Below, in pieces: positions 8,927-17,991 of a stretch of DNA of 64,000 nt. The DNA comes from JAJZIH01 sp021785265 (lineage in GTDB: Bacteria > Pseudomonadota > Gammaproteobacteria > JAKAQQ01). The first letter of the stretch is position 1. The number at the start of each line of letters is the position of its first letter. The stretch lies in contig DAHWSH010000052.1 of NCBI GenBank assembly GCA_027338645.1, positions 32,831 through 96,830 on the forward strand, in the 5' to 3' direction. A model generated the notes under the pieces. That model was not told the DNA's origin and made no database searches. It saw nothing but the letters and a program-made list of their open reading frames with translations. The position numbers were made by a program, and so were the translations under genes.

Positions 8927-10108
8927 ATGCGCTTTTTCCGCGAAATCTGGGCACTCCTCCGGATCAGCATCAAAAGCCTGCCGCGCCGGCTGGACGTGGT
9001 CCTGGTCGCCGTGGCCGGGTTTGCCGGCGTGGTCCTGGTCCTCGTGGCCGTGCTGTCGATCGGCCAGGGGTTCAAGCGGACCCTGACGGCAACCGGCGTC
9101 CCCGATGTCGCCCTGGTCCTCCGGAAGGGAACCGGGGCCGAGCTCTCGAGCAACCTCACCCTGAACGACACGGAAGTGATCGGCGGCGAGTCCGGGGTCG
9201 CCATGGGCCCTCACGGTCCTCTGGTCTCACCCGAACTCCTGGTCGTGATCAATCGCCGCAAACGGGGGAGCCGGGTGGAAACGAACGTGCCCTTCCGCGG
9301 CGTGGGTCCCGCCGCATTCGTCCTCCACCCGCACGTCCATCTCGTGGCCGGCCGGCTGTTCCGCCCGGGACTGAACGAGGTCATCGTGGGCCGGAGCGCG
9401 TCCAGGAGCTTTGCAGGACTCGCACTCGGCGACCATTTCAGGAGCGGTCATCTGCTCTGGCATGTGGTCGGCATCTTCAGTGACAATGGGGGGATCCACA
9501 GTTCCGAGATCTGGACCGACCTGCCGACTCTCGAGGGGGCCTACCAGCGCGGAGACAACTACAGCGCGCTCTACGTCCGCCTCCGGAAGAGGTCGGATTA
9601 CGCCCGCTTCCGCGCCGCCGTCGAACACGATCCCCGGCTCGATGTCCGGGTCGAACCCGAAATGAGGTACTTTGCCAAGCAGGCTGAAACTCTCTCGAAG
9701 TTTATCGATGTCGCAGGCACCATCCTCCTGGTCCTGATGGGCCTGGGCGCCATCTTCGCCGCCCTGAATACCATGTACGCCGTCGTGGCCGACCGCAGCC
9801 GGGAAATCGCCACCCTGCGTATCCTGGGTTATACCCGGCTTCCGGTTCTCGTGGCTGTTCTCCTGGAAAGCCTCCTCTTTGCCGCAGCCGGCGGCCTGGC
9901 CGGTGCCCTCCTCGCCTATTTCGCGTTCAACGGCTATGAGGCCTCGACCCTGGCCAACTTCTCCCAGATCGTCTTCCGTTTCCGGGTGAGCCCAAGCCTC
10001 ATGGGCACCGGCATCGTCGATGCCCTGATTCTGGGCTTCCTGGGCGGGATCGCCCCGGCCCTGCGCGCCGCCCGCCGGCCACCTGCAGAGGCCGTGAGAA
10101 CCCTGTGA
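8927..10108 (+). CDS. MacB/FtsX-type ABC permease, second copy
   Basis: A 393-residue permease with the same plan as its neighbour: an N-terminal helix (VVLVAVAGFAGVVLVLVAV), a periplasmic core of about 230 residues, then three helices with the segment ADRSREIATLRILGYTR. Its sequence clearly differs from the first copy, so it is not a recent duplicate. The stop TGA 10106-10108 overlaps the GTG start of the diguanylate cyclase gene, so the signalling enzyme is in the same transcript. Confidence 0.87.
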   Translation: MRFFREIWALLRISIKSLPRRLDVVLVAVAGFAGVVLVLVAVLSIGQGFKRTLTATGVPDVALVLRKGTGAELSSNLTLNDTEVIGGESGVAMGPHGPLVSPELLVVINRRKRGSRVETNVPFRGVGPAAFVLHPHVHLVAGRLFRPGLNEVIVGRSASRSFAGLALGDHFRSGHLLWHVVGIFSDNGGIHSSEIWTDLPTLEGAYQRGDNYSALYVRLRKRSDYARFRAAVEHDPRLDVRVEPEMRYFAKQAETLSKFIDVAGTILLVLMGLGAIFAALNTMYAVVADRSREIATLRILGYTRLPVLVAVLLESLLFAAAGGLAGALLAYFAFNGYEASTLANFSQIVFRFRVSPSLMGTGIVDALILGFLGGIAPALRAARRPPAEAVRTL

Positions 10109-11682
10109 ATACCCCGGCCACCCCATCTCCGGTGACGGTCAGCGACGAGGAGATGCTCGAGCGCAAGTACGACTACTTTCTTCCCCGGATGGTGGTTCCC
10201 CAGGTGGCGGTTCTCGCCATCGGCCTGCTCGAGGGCTTTTTGGTCTGGAACCTGGTACAGGCGCGATACCTGCTCTGGCTGACCCTGCTCATCCTGGTCA
10301 CCGGTTACCGCTTCTCGCTCATCTACCGCTACCGCCACCAGACGCCCGAGTCCCGCTGGCCCACGGCCTTCTGGCATCGGCGGCTTCTGGTCGGAACCTT
10401 CGCCACCGGACTGGTCATCTCCATGGCCTGGTGGCTTACCTGGCCCCGCATCCACCCGTTCGTGGGCTTTGCGAACCTCCTCATCCTCTTCGGCCTCATC
10501 ACGGGGGCCTCGAGTTCCGACTTCTGGATGAAGTGGGGACTCCGCCTCTTTATCGCCCCAATCCTCGCGAGCGTCGAACTCATTTTTACCCTGCGGGTGA
10601 TCCCCCATTTCTGGATCGATACCCTGCTCCTCCTCCTTTTCGCGGTCGGCATCGACCGGGTGGCCCGCTTCACCGACAAGGGTTATTGCCAGAACCTCCT
10701 GCTTACCCTCCAAACCGAGAAGATCACGGAAGACCTGAACGAAACCAATCGACTGCTTGAGACCGAGCTCAGCCTCCGCCAGGCGGCCGAGCAGCGGATC
10801 CGGCAAAACGAGCGCGAACTCACGGTTCTCTTTGACTCGATCCCCCTGTTCCTCGCCTATGTGACCCCGGAGCTGGAGTTCCGGCGGGTCAACCGAACAC
10901 TCGCCGACCACCTCGGGGATCCGGCGGCCGGAATTCCGACGCCGGACCCGGTCCAGCTCTTCGGTGCCGAACAGTATGCCCGGCTCGAACCCCATTTCCG
11001 GCGAGTGGTCCAGGGGGAAACGGTCCAGGCGCTCCCGGTCGCGCTCACCGGAGGCGAATTCGAGGAGCGGCATTTCCTGGCCCAGTGCATCCCGGTCGAC
11101 CCGGAACAGGTTCCGACCGAGTTCATCCTGGTCCTCACGGACGTGACCAGCCTCAAGACTTCCGAGTTGCGCCTGCGCGAGGAGGCTCACAAGGACCCAC
11201 TCACCGGACTCGGCAACCGGCGTTTCTTCACCCTCCTGTTCGAAGAAGTCTGCCGGAACAGCGACAGCGACCACCCCACCACCCTCCTGTTCCTCGACCT
11301 CGATGGGTTCAAAGCCGTGAATGACCAGATCGGCCATGCGGGAGGGGATGCCATCCTTCAGGCACTCGCCACATTCCTCGTGCAGTCGGTCCGGAAGACC
11401 GACCGGGTCTTTCGCCTCGGAGGTGACGAGCTTGCGATCCTTTTGGACGGGATCCGGACCGGACCCGCAGATCGCATCATCCAGACCATCCTCGCACAAT
11501 CGACCGAGATCCTGAAGCCACTCGCGGCGCCAGCCTTCCCGCCGACCCTGAGTATCGGTGCCGTCGTACTCGATGCGCCGGGATTCCCGGCCGCGCGGTG
11601 GATGGAAGCGGCCGACCAGGCCCTCTACCGGGCCAAGCGGCTCGGGGGCCACCGCTGCGTCTGGAGCCCGGAGAGTTCATGA
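10105..11682 (+). CDS. Membrane diguanylate cyclase (GGDEF) with PAS-like region
   Basis: A 525-residue enzyme predicted to make cyclic di-GMP. About five or six membrane helices occupy residues 30-195, then a coiled coil (near 205-245), a PAS-like region (about 245-360) and a GGDEF domain. The active-site loop reads GGDEL (439-443); Leu replaces the usual Phe, which active enzymes tolerate. An inhibitory I-site RKTD sits at 430-433, exactly five residues before it, so product inhibition is expected. The start is GTG 10105, overlapping the permease stop by 4 bp; ATG 10153 is an alternative. Its place in an efflux operon suggests coupling of export to c-di-GMP. Confidence 0.86.
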   Translation: MNTPATPSPVTVSDEEMLERKYDYFLPRMVVPQVAVLAIGLLEGFLVWNLVQARYLLWLTLLILVTGYRFSLIYRYRHQTPESRWPTAFWHRRLLVGTFATGLVISMAWWLTWPRIHPFVGFANLLILFGLITGASSSDFWMKWGLRLFIAPILASVELIFTLRVIPHFWIDTLLLLLFAVGIDRVARFTDKGYCQNLLLTLQTEKITEDLNETNRLLETELSLRQAAEQRIRQNERELTVLFDSIPLFLAYVTPELEFRRVNRTLADHLGDPAAGIPTPDPVQLFGAEQYARLEPHFRRVVQGETVQALPVALTGGEFEERHFLAQCIPVDPEQVPTEFILVLTDVTSLKTSELRLREEAHKDPLTGLGNRRFFTLLFEEVCRNSDSDHPTTLLFLDLDGFKAVNDQIGHAGGDAILQALATFLVQSVRKTDRVFRLGGDELAILLDGIRTGPADRIIQTILAQSTEILKPLAAPAFPPTLSIGAVVLDAPGFPAARWMEAADQALYRAKRLGGHRCVWSPESS

Positions 11683-11776
11683 CCTGAGCCGGTCGACTCC
11701 CGGACCGGTCCGGAGGTATCATCGGGATGCGTGCGGGAGCCCCCCGTCGTTTTGTGTTCCGCATCCGGAGACCGAC

Positions 11777-14700
11777 ATGCCGAAGCCGACCGTCCCCCAC
11801 CGTCCCTCGCCGATCTCGAACCCGCTGGCCTTCCTGGCCGTGCTCCTGCTTCTTTCCGGGCCGGCCCTGGCCCCCGCCAAGGCTTCCCTCATGCCCCCGA
11901 TCCTCTACAACCGCCTGCGCTGGCGTTTCGTCGGTCCCTACCGGGGCGGCTGGGTGACCACCGTGGCCGGCATCCCCGGACGGCGTAACACTTACTATAT
12001 CGGGACGGCCGACGGAGGCCTGTTCGTCACCCACGACAGTGGACGAACCTGGCAGCCCCTCTTCCAGCACCAAGCGGTTTCCTCGATCGGGGCCATCGCG
12101 GTGGCGCCCTCCGACCCCAAAATCCTCTACGCCGGAACCGGCCAGGCAGGGCTTCGCTCCGACATGTCTTTCGGTGACGGCATCTACCGCTCGGACAATA
12201 GCGGCCGCACCTGGAAGTGGATTGGTCTCAAGTCGAGCCAGCATATCGCGGACATTTCGGTGGCACCCCACCACCCGAACCGGGTTTTGGTCGCGGTTTT
12301 GGGCCATGCCTTCGGTCCTAACCGGGAACGGGGGGTTTTTCTGACCACGAATGGGGGGCGGAGCTGGAAGAAAACCCTCTACGTGAACCCGAACCTCGGC
12401 GCCATCGATCTGATCCGTGATCCCTCCCGGCCGAATCTCGTCTATGCCGCACTCTGGAATTTCCGCTTCCCGTTCTACGGCCATTATGGCGTACTGAATG
12501 GTCCCGGGGGCGGACTCTGGCGCTCCGACAACGGCGGGGTGACCTGGAAGCGCCTGCCGGACCTCGGGCTGCCCCGGCGGGATCTCGGCCGCATCGGCCT
12601 CGCCATCGTTCCCGGCTCCAAGGGCCGGGAGCTCTACGCCCTGGTCGGTGCCCACCGGGGCGGGCTCTTCCGCTCGACCGATGGCGGCCGTCTTTGGTCG
12701 GTCGTCAACCGGGATCCCCGCCTCTGGGGCGGCGACTGGTATTTCGGGGAAATCAACTCGGATCCCGGTCATCCCGGAACCCTCTTCGTCATGAACACCG
12801 CCTTCTACGAGTCCACGGACGGTGGACGTCATTTCGTCTCCATCAAGGGGTCGCCGAGCGGGGATGACTTCCACACCCTGTGGATCGATCCCCAAAACCC
12901 GCGCCGGATGATCGTGGGCGCCGATCAGGGCGCATCGATCAGCGTGGATGGCGGACTGACCTGGAGCTCCTGGTACAACCAGCCGACCGCCCAGATCTAC
13001 CATGTGGCGACGGACAACCGTTTTCCCTTCCGGATCTACGGCACCCAGCAGGACTCCGGGAGCATCGGCATTCGCAGCCGTGATTTCCGCGGCTTCATCA
13101 GCAACCATTCCTGGTATTCGACGGCGGGGGGCGAAGCCGGCTATGTGCTGCCCGACCCCGCGAACCCCGACATCATCTATGGTTCGAGCATCGTGGGGAG
13201 CGTCTCTCGCGACAATCTCTACACCCACGAGTCCGTCAACATCTCGCCCTGGCCGGTACCCGCCTACGGGGTCCCCCCCTGGCGGCTGCGCTACCGCTTT
13301 CCCTTCAACACGGCCCTAGCCCTCTCGCCCCGTAACCCCGATGTGCTTTATGCCGGTGCCCAGGTGATTTTCCGCTCGTCCAACCAGGGACAGAGTTGGC
13401 GGGTGATCAGTCCGGATCTGGCCCGCACCCGGCGGCCGACCCGGCTGCCGCAAGATGCGGTGCCGGTCACTCTCAAGAACGCGACGGCCTTGGGATACGG
13501 GGTGGTCTACACGATCGATCCCTCCCCCATCCGCAAGGGTGAAATCTGGGCAGGGACCACGAATGGACGGGTCTGGGTCACCCAGGACGGCGGACGCCAC
13601 TGGCGAGACGTGACACCGACGGGACTCCCGGCCTGGACCCGGATCGAAAACATCGCCCCCTCTCCCTTCAACCCCGCCGTGGCTTACCTCTCGGCCAATC
13701 GCCACCGGCTCGACGATTTCCGGCCCTTCCTCTATGTAACCCAGGATTTCGGCCGTCACTGGAAGAGCATCACGCAGGGCATCCCGGCTCCGGCTTACCT
13801 TCACGTCATCCGACCCGACCCCATCCGCCGGGGGCTGCTTTATGCCGGAACCGAAACCGGCTTTTACCTCTCTTTTGACAATGGCCGCCATTGGCAACCC
13901 TTCCAGGAGAACCTGCCCACCGTTTCCGTCCGCGACATCGCGATCCACGGCAACTCGCTCGTGATCGCGACCCACGGACGGGGCTTCTGGATGATCGACG
14001 ATCTCGCTCCCCTGCGCGAGATCCGCTCGGAGTGGGTCCATCGTCCACTCGTCCTCGAAAAGCCGGCTCCGGCCTACCGACTCCGGCGCACCCTCTACCG
14101 CGATGAGCCATTCCCGCCGGAGACTCCTCATGCCCGGAACCCGGCAACCGGGGTTGTGATCGATTACTTCCTCGGCCGCAAACCGACCGCTCCCCTCGTG
14201 CTCACGATCCGGACCCTCGACGGAAAACTGATCCGGCGCTACACGAGCACCATGCACTTTCCTGCTCCGCCACCTGCACCCTTTCCCAAACTCTGGATCG
14301 AGCGGCAAAAGGCTCCCACCGTCCGGGTCGGCCTGAACCGTTTCGTCTGGCACCTGAGAGCGACTCCCCCGGAAGCCATCCGGCACGCGTACCAGGGCCC
14401 GGGGCTCTACCACAACACGCCGATCACCCCTCGCGGGCCCATCGTTCCCCCCGGGCGATACCGGCTCAGCGTCCGCATCGGCGCCCTCCACGCCACCACC
14501 CGGTTTCTGGTGCTCGCCGACCCGCGCGTCCATCTCGGGGCGGCAGGCTACGCGATCCAGTACCGGGTCGCCCGGAGGCTCGCTCGCGATCTCACCCAAG
14601 ACACCCGGGCGTTCCGGGCGGCCAAAAGCCGACTCCATGCGCTCGCTGCCCACGGGGCACCGGCCAAAAAGCAGCTCACGCTGCAGCACCTGATCCGGCA

Positions 14701-14845
14701 TCTCGCGGTATTGAACGGAGAGTTCGGTTTCCTCATGGGGACCATCGAAGGAACGGATGCCGTTCCCACCCAGCCGGAAATGCAGGAGATGCACCGATCC
14801 GAGATCCGTTTGGAAAAAGTCCAGGCGGCGCTGCGCCGGGTCTGA
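11777..14845 (+). CDS. Secreted Asp-box (BNR) beta-propeller protein, sortilin/VPS10-like
   Basis: A 1022-residue exported protein. The signal peptide has a hydrophobic core AFLAVLLLLSGPAL and likely cleavage after AKA near residue 36. At least ten Asp-box motifs (S-x-D-x-G-x-x-W type) follow, such as HDSGRTW, SDNSGRTW, SDNGGVTW, STDGGRLW, SVDGGLTW and TQDGGRHW, which indicates beta-propeller domains as in sortilin-like or sialidase-fold proteins. The last 250 residues look like beta-sandwich and helical sequence. I choose ATG 11777 for the GGAG six bases upstream and the signal peptide. No catalytic residues can be assigned, so I do not call it a glycosidase. Confidence 0.8.
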   Translation: MPKPTVPHRPSPISNPLAFLAVLLLLSGPALAPAKASLMPPILYNRLRWRFVGPYRGGWVTTVAGIPGRRNTYYIGTADGGLFVTHDSGRTWQPLFQHQAVSSIGAIAVAPSDPKILYAGTGQAGLRSDMSFGDGIYRSDNSGRTWKWIGLKSSQHIADISVAPHHPNRVLVAVLGHAFGPNRERGVFLTTNGGRSWKKTLYVNPNLGAIDLIRDPSRPNLVYAALWNFRFPFYGHYGVLNGPGGGLWRSDNGGVTWKRLPDLGLPRRDLGRIGLAIVPGSKGRELYALVGAHRGGLFRSTDGGRLWSVVNRDPRLWGGDWYFGEINSDPGHPGTLFVMNTAFYESTDGGRHFVSIKGSPSGDDFHTLWIDPQNPRRMIVGADQGASISVDGGLTWSSWYNQPTAQIYHVATDNRFPFRIYGTQQDSGSIGIRSRDFRGFISNHSWYSTAGGEAGYVLPDPANPDIIYGSSIVGSVSRDNLYTHESVNISPWPVPAYGVPPWRLRYRFPFNTALALSPRNPDVLYAGAQVIFRSSNQGQSWRVISPDLARTRRPTRLPQDAVPVTLKNATALGYGVVYTIDPSPIRKGEIWAGTTNGRVWVTQDGGRHWRDVTPTGLPAWTRIENIAPSPFNPAVAYLSANRHRLDDFRPFLYVTQDFGRHWKSITQGIPAPAYLHVIRPDPIRRGLLYAGTETGFYLSFDNGRHWQPFQENLPTVSVRDIAIHGNSLVIATHGRGFWMIDDLAPLREIRSEWVHRPLVLEKPAPAYRLRRTLYRDEPFPPETPHARNPATGVVIDYFLGRKPTAPLVLTIRTLDGKLIRRYTSTMHFPAPPPAPFPKLWIERQKAPTVRVGLNRFVWHLRATPPEAIRHAYQGPGLYHNTPITPRGPIVPPGRYRLSVRIGALHATTRFLVLADPRVHLGAAGYAIQYRVARRLARDLTQDTRAFRAAKSRLHALAAHGAPAKKQLTLQHLIRHLAVLNGEFGFLMGTIEGTDAVPTQPEMQEMHRSEIRLEKVQAALRRV

Positions 14846-14851
14846 AACGCT

Positions 14852-14893
14852 CGCCGCGCGCGGGGGGAGCCCATGCGATCCCGGCGCGCGGCG
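14852..14893. repeat. Strong GC-rich inverted repeat between convergent genes
   Basis: Arms CGCCGCGCGC (14852-14861) and GCGCGCGGCG (14884-14893) are perfect reverse complements around a 22-nt loop. It sits in the 71-bp gap between the convergent Asp-box and O-methyltransferase genes, where a two-way terminator would be useful. Neither side has a T-run, so this is not a standard intrinsic terminator. Confidence 0.5.
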
Positions 14894-14916
14894 CGATCGG
14901 TGAGCTGCGCTGCGCG

Positions 14917-15591
14917 CTAGGGATCGGTGGGTAGTCGCTTACGGACGAGCGTCACGCCATCCCCGATGGGGACCAGGGTCAGGTCGACCCGCGGATCTCC
15001 CAAAAGCGTGGCGTTGAGCTCCCGGATGGCTTGGGTGTCTTCCGTCTCATCTCTCGGATCGGCGACCGCTCCTCCCCAAAGGACATTATCGATGGCCACG
15101 AGGCCGCCCGGACGGAGCAGGGTCAAAGATGCCTCGTAGTAATGACGGTAGTTGACCTTGTCGGCATCGATGAAGACCCAGTCATAGCTTCCGGCCTGCG
15201 TCCGGACGAGTTCGGCAAGATGATCCCGGGCCTTCCCCAGCCGAAGATCGATGCGCTCTTCCACGCCTGCGGCCCGCCAATAGCGACGGGCCACAGCCGT
15301 ATAATCCTCGCTGATATCCAGGGCGGTGAGCCGTCCATCGGCAGGCAGTGCCAAGGCGACCGCCAGGCTGCTGTAACCGGTGAAGACGCCGATTTCGAGG
15401 CAACGCCGGGCTCCCATGAGACGCACCAGGAAAGCCAGGAACTGACCCTCCTCCGGCGCGATCTGCATCGAATGCCGGGGGTGACGTGCGGTTTCCTCGC
15501 GTAGCGCCCGGAGCAGCTCGGGCTCGCGCAGCGATTGATTTCTGAGGTATTGATAGAGCTCAGGGGTTAGGGCAAGGGTCTGGTTACTCAT
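14917..15591 (-). CDS. Class I SAM-dependent O-methyltransferase (CCoAOMT-like)
   Basis: A 224-residue methyltransferase of the caffeoyl-CoA/catechol O-methyltransferase family. The SAM-binding stretch CLEIGVFTGYSSLAVA, the acidic motif LTALDI, and the metal-site segments FIDADKVNY and AIDNVLWGG are all present. Bacterial members methylate hydroxyls on catechol-like small molecules with a divalent metal; the substrate here is unknown. It stands alone, convergent with the Asp-box protein gene and about 100 bp downstream of the DUF3617 gene. Length is normal. Confidence 0.88.
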   Translation of the reverse strand: MSNQTLALTPELYQYLRNQSLREPELLRALREETARHPRHSMQIAPEEGQFLAFLVRLMGARRCLEIGVFTGYSSLAVALALPADGRLTALDISEDYTAVARRYWRAAGVEERIDLRLGKARDHLAELVRTQAGSYDWVFIDADKVNYRHYYEASLTLLRPGGLVAIDNVLWGGAVADPRDETEDTQAIRELNATLLGDPRVDLTLVPIGDGVTLVRKRLPTDP

Positions 15592-15692
15592 TCGGGCACC
15601 TCTCCGCTTGAGTCCATGCTCACGCCAACCCCCCGCCGGGTCCGGTCAATGGCTGCCCGGCACGCCTCCCCAGGGTGCCGTGATCGAGGACC

Positions 15693-16175
15693 TTAATGAC
15701 AGGCACCCACCCAGGTCCCGGTTCCCCGCACGTGGACAACCTCCCGCATCGACGCGGCACCTGAAATGAGGGTCACCATGCGTCCATTGAGCGAGACCGA
15801 GAGATGATCCGGTGCGACGACGACCACATAACGCCCATGGGTCGAGGTCCGGACCGGTCCCTGGACCTGCGTGCAGGCGAAAGTATAGATCATCTGGTTG
15901 CCCGGACCGCTGGTCGCGTGTTCGTTCCGGAAACAGGCTCCGGCCGGTCCGGATTTCGCCCTCAGGAGATCGCTCGCCGATGCGGTCCGCATGCAGTGTG
16001 TCGAACTAAACACATGGGATCCCATCGAGCTCGATTCCCGGAAGGTCCATTTCCAAAGGCCCAGCTTGACCGGGACCGGCTTCGCCCAGACGGGGCCGGA
16101 CACTCCGATGACCACGATCCCGAACAGGATGCATGCCCGGGCGGCGCGCACCGCAAATCTCTTCTTTATCATCAC
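15693..16175 (-). CDS. DUF3617 family exported protein
   Basis: A 160-residue protein with a signal peptide (hydrophobic stretch ACILFGIVVIGVSGPVWA, cleavage near residue 31) followed directly by KPVPVKLGLWKWTF, the usual opening of DUF3617 proteins ('...pGlWe...'). Four cysteines in the mature part could form two disulfides in the periplasm. The role of the family is unknown. ATG 16175 or the adjacent ATG 16172 may be the start. A good promoter lies about 50 bp upstream and the gene seems to be transcribed alone. Confidence 0.75.
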   Translation of the reverse strand: MMIKKRFAVRAARACILFGIVVIGVSGPVWAKPVPVKLGLWKWTFRESSSMGSHVFSSTHCMRTASASDLLRAKSGPAGACFRNEHATSGPGNQMIYTFACTQVQGPVRTSTHGRYVVVVAPDHLSVSLNGRMVTLISGAASMREVVHVRGTGTWVGACH

Positions 16176-16227
16176 ATGATCTCCGTTGATACCATGAACT
16201 CCGGCCGAACTGGCCGAGCGCGGAAAA

Positions 16228-16256
16228 ACTGTAGCAGAAAGAGATTACAGCCACAA
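16228..16256 (-). promoter_or_regulatory. Predicted promoter of the DUF3617 gene
   Basis: Reading the minus strand: TTGTGG (16251-16256), a 17-bp spacer, then TGC-TACAGT, an extended -10 (hexamer 16228-16233). This gives a leader of about 45 nt. The rest of the 143-bp gap to the hpt stop shows nothing else. Confidence 0.45.
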
Positions 16257-16318
16257 CAGGGCCGTCGGTGCAAATCGCGATTCGCACCCGGAAAAAACGC
16301 AGCGGCCGAAGGGATCGC

Positions 16319-16915
16319 TCAAGGAGTCTCGACACCCGGACCCAAGGTTTCCCCTCCGGGCAGAACGTAGATGGCCGGCAGATGACGGCCGGACCCGGCG
16401 AGGTCCATTCCCCAGCCCACGATCCAGTCCCGACCGGCCCGGAGGCCGAAATAATCCGGACCGGCCACAGGCACGATCCCTCCTGGACGTTCAGGCGGCT
16501 CCTTATGGACCAAAACGGCGCTCCGGACCTTGATCGCACCCTGCCCCACCGCCCATTCCACAAGTCCGGCCAGAGTGAGACCCTCGTCCCACACATCATC
16601 GATGAAAAGCACACTGCGGCCAGCCAGCGGCAGACGGGGGGTCAACTGCCAGACGAGGCGGCCGGGTTCAGTCCCCGCCCCGTAGCGTGAAACCCGGACG
16701 AAGTCGATGTCGAGCGCAAAGGGCAGCCGTTGGGTCAAAGCCGCCCCGACGTACAGGCCACCCGTGAGCACGATGAGAACCAGCGGGCGGGATCCCTCAA
16801 ACTCCGGGCTGAGGGCCCGCGCCATCCGATCGAGCGCGTCCATGACCACCGGGGCCGGGTATAGGCAGGATGCACCAGGTGGCAGGATCCCGTCCCCGGC
16901 GGGTTCTTTGCTCAT
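16319..16915 (-). CDS. hpt: Hypoxanthine-guanine phosphoribosyltransferase
   Basis: A 198-residue purine-salvage enzyme that transfers ribose-5-phosphate from PRPP to hypoxanthine or guanine. The PRPP-binding motif reads VLFIDDVWDEGLTL, close to the standard VDDIxDTGxTL, with Glu in place of the usual Thr. The flexible-loop and base-binding regions (VLTGGLYVGAAL; ALDIDFVRVSRYG) are in the expected order. It overlaps the nagZ stop by 4 bp and ends a five-gene minus-strand operon. The nagZ-hpt neighbourhood is seen in other gammaproteobacteria. Confidence 0.82.
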   Translation of the reverse strand: MSKEPAGDGILPPGASCLYPAPVVMDALDRMARALSPEFEGSRPLVLIVLTGGLYVGAALTQRLPFALDIDFVRVSRYGAGTEPGRLVWQLTPRLPLAGRSVLFIDDVWDEGLTLAGLVEWAVGQGAIKVRSAVLVHKEPPERPGGIVPVAGPDYFGLRAGRDWIVGWGMDLAGSGRHLPAIYVLPGGETLGPGVETP

Positions 16916-17991
16916 CGAGGCTCCCCAAGGCCGGTGAAGAGTTCCCCCCCCTCCTGCACGGCCGCGAGGAGACGGACTGAGGCCTGCCAGGCCGGCCAGT
17001 CGGAGAGGGTTCCCGGCGGCCGTCGCGGAGTGCCGTGAAGGCGGAGCAGTCGCAGACGGCTGGGAGGGGACTGGGGGTGACGCAAGTTGCCCACCAGCCG
17101 GGCGGCCCCCCTACGGTCGTTACAAATGAGGACCACGTCCGAGCCGGCCTCAAGAGCCCGGAGGGTCCGGTCTTCAAGCCCACCCACCGGATCCAGCGCA
17201 TGCATCGTGAGATCATCGCTCACGACGGCGCCCTCTGCGCCCAAGCGCCGGCGCAACACCTCCCCGATCCAGAACGCCGACAGGCTGGCCGGCTCGGGAT
17301 CGAGTGCCGGAAAGCGGACATGGGCAGTCATGACCGAGATCTCAGGCAGACGGCTGATCAGGGTCCGGAACGGGACCAAGTCACGGCGTTCCAGGGTTGC
17401 CGCCTTCCGGGGATCGATGGCCGCTTCGTGATGGGTATCCCCTGCGACGCCACCGTGCCCCGGAAAATGCTTGATGGTCGCATGGACTCCACCACTCTCG
17501 AGACCCCGAATCCAGTGCAGGGCCAACTCGGCGACCTGGGCGGGATCCGAACCGAAGGCCCGGTCCCCGATCACCGTGCTGTCGCGGTGAGCCAGATCGA
17601 CGACCGGCGCGAAACAAAGGTCGATACCCAAACGGTTGAGCTCGGCACCCGCTACAAAACCGGCCGCCCGGCAGAGCCGGCAGGCTGCCTCCCGGTCCTG
17701 GGCCCAGACCCTACCCAGAAACTGGGCCGAGGGTAGGGCCGTCAGTCCCTCCCGGAAGCGCTGGATGCGTCCCCCTTCGTGATCGACGGCAATGAGGAGT
17801 GGCGGGGTTCGAAGCGCATGCAGTTCATCACACAAGCGGATCATCGGCTCGGGCCCGACGTAGTTGCGGGCAAAGAGCACCACTCCGCCCACCATCGGCG
17901 AGGCCAAAAGCTCCCGGTCCTCGGCATCGAGTTCGACTCCGGCGAGATCAACGAAGAGCGGACCGAGATGGGTTATCGGTCGAGCGAACAC
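16912..17991 (-). CDS. nagZ: Beta-N-acetylglucosaminidase NagZ
   Basis: A 359-residue GH3 enzyme that removes N-acetylglucosamine from muropeptides during peptidoglycan recycling in the cytoplasm. Key parts are KHFPGHG (174-180), the mobile-loop pair Asp185 and His187 in GDTHH, and the nucleophile region VVSDDLTMHA (about 257-266). I start it at GTG 17991, which has a near-perfect GGAGG four bases upstream; the longer ATG at 18009 would swallow that site. It overlaps the CYTH gene by 19 bp and hpt by 4 bp. Around residue 290 onward the sequence is arginine- and proline-rich but complete. Confidence 0.9.
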   Translation of the reverse strand: MFARPITHLGPLFVDLAGVELDAEDRELLASPMVGGVVLFARNYVGPEPMIRLCDELHALRTPPLLIAVDHEGGRIQRFREGLTALPSAQFLGRVWAQDREAACRLCRAAGFVAGAELNRLGIDLCFAPVVDLAHRDSTVIGDRAFGSDPAQVAELALHWIRGLESGGVHATIKHFPGHGGVAGDTHHEAAIDPRKAATLERRDLVPFRTLISRLPEISVMTAHVRFPALDPEPASLSAFWIGEVLRRRLGAEGAVVSDDLTMHALDPVGGLEDRTLRALEAGSDVVLICNDRRGAARLVGNLRHPQSPPSRLRLLRLHGTPRRPPGTLSDWPAWQASVRLLAAVQEGGELFTGLGEPR

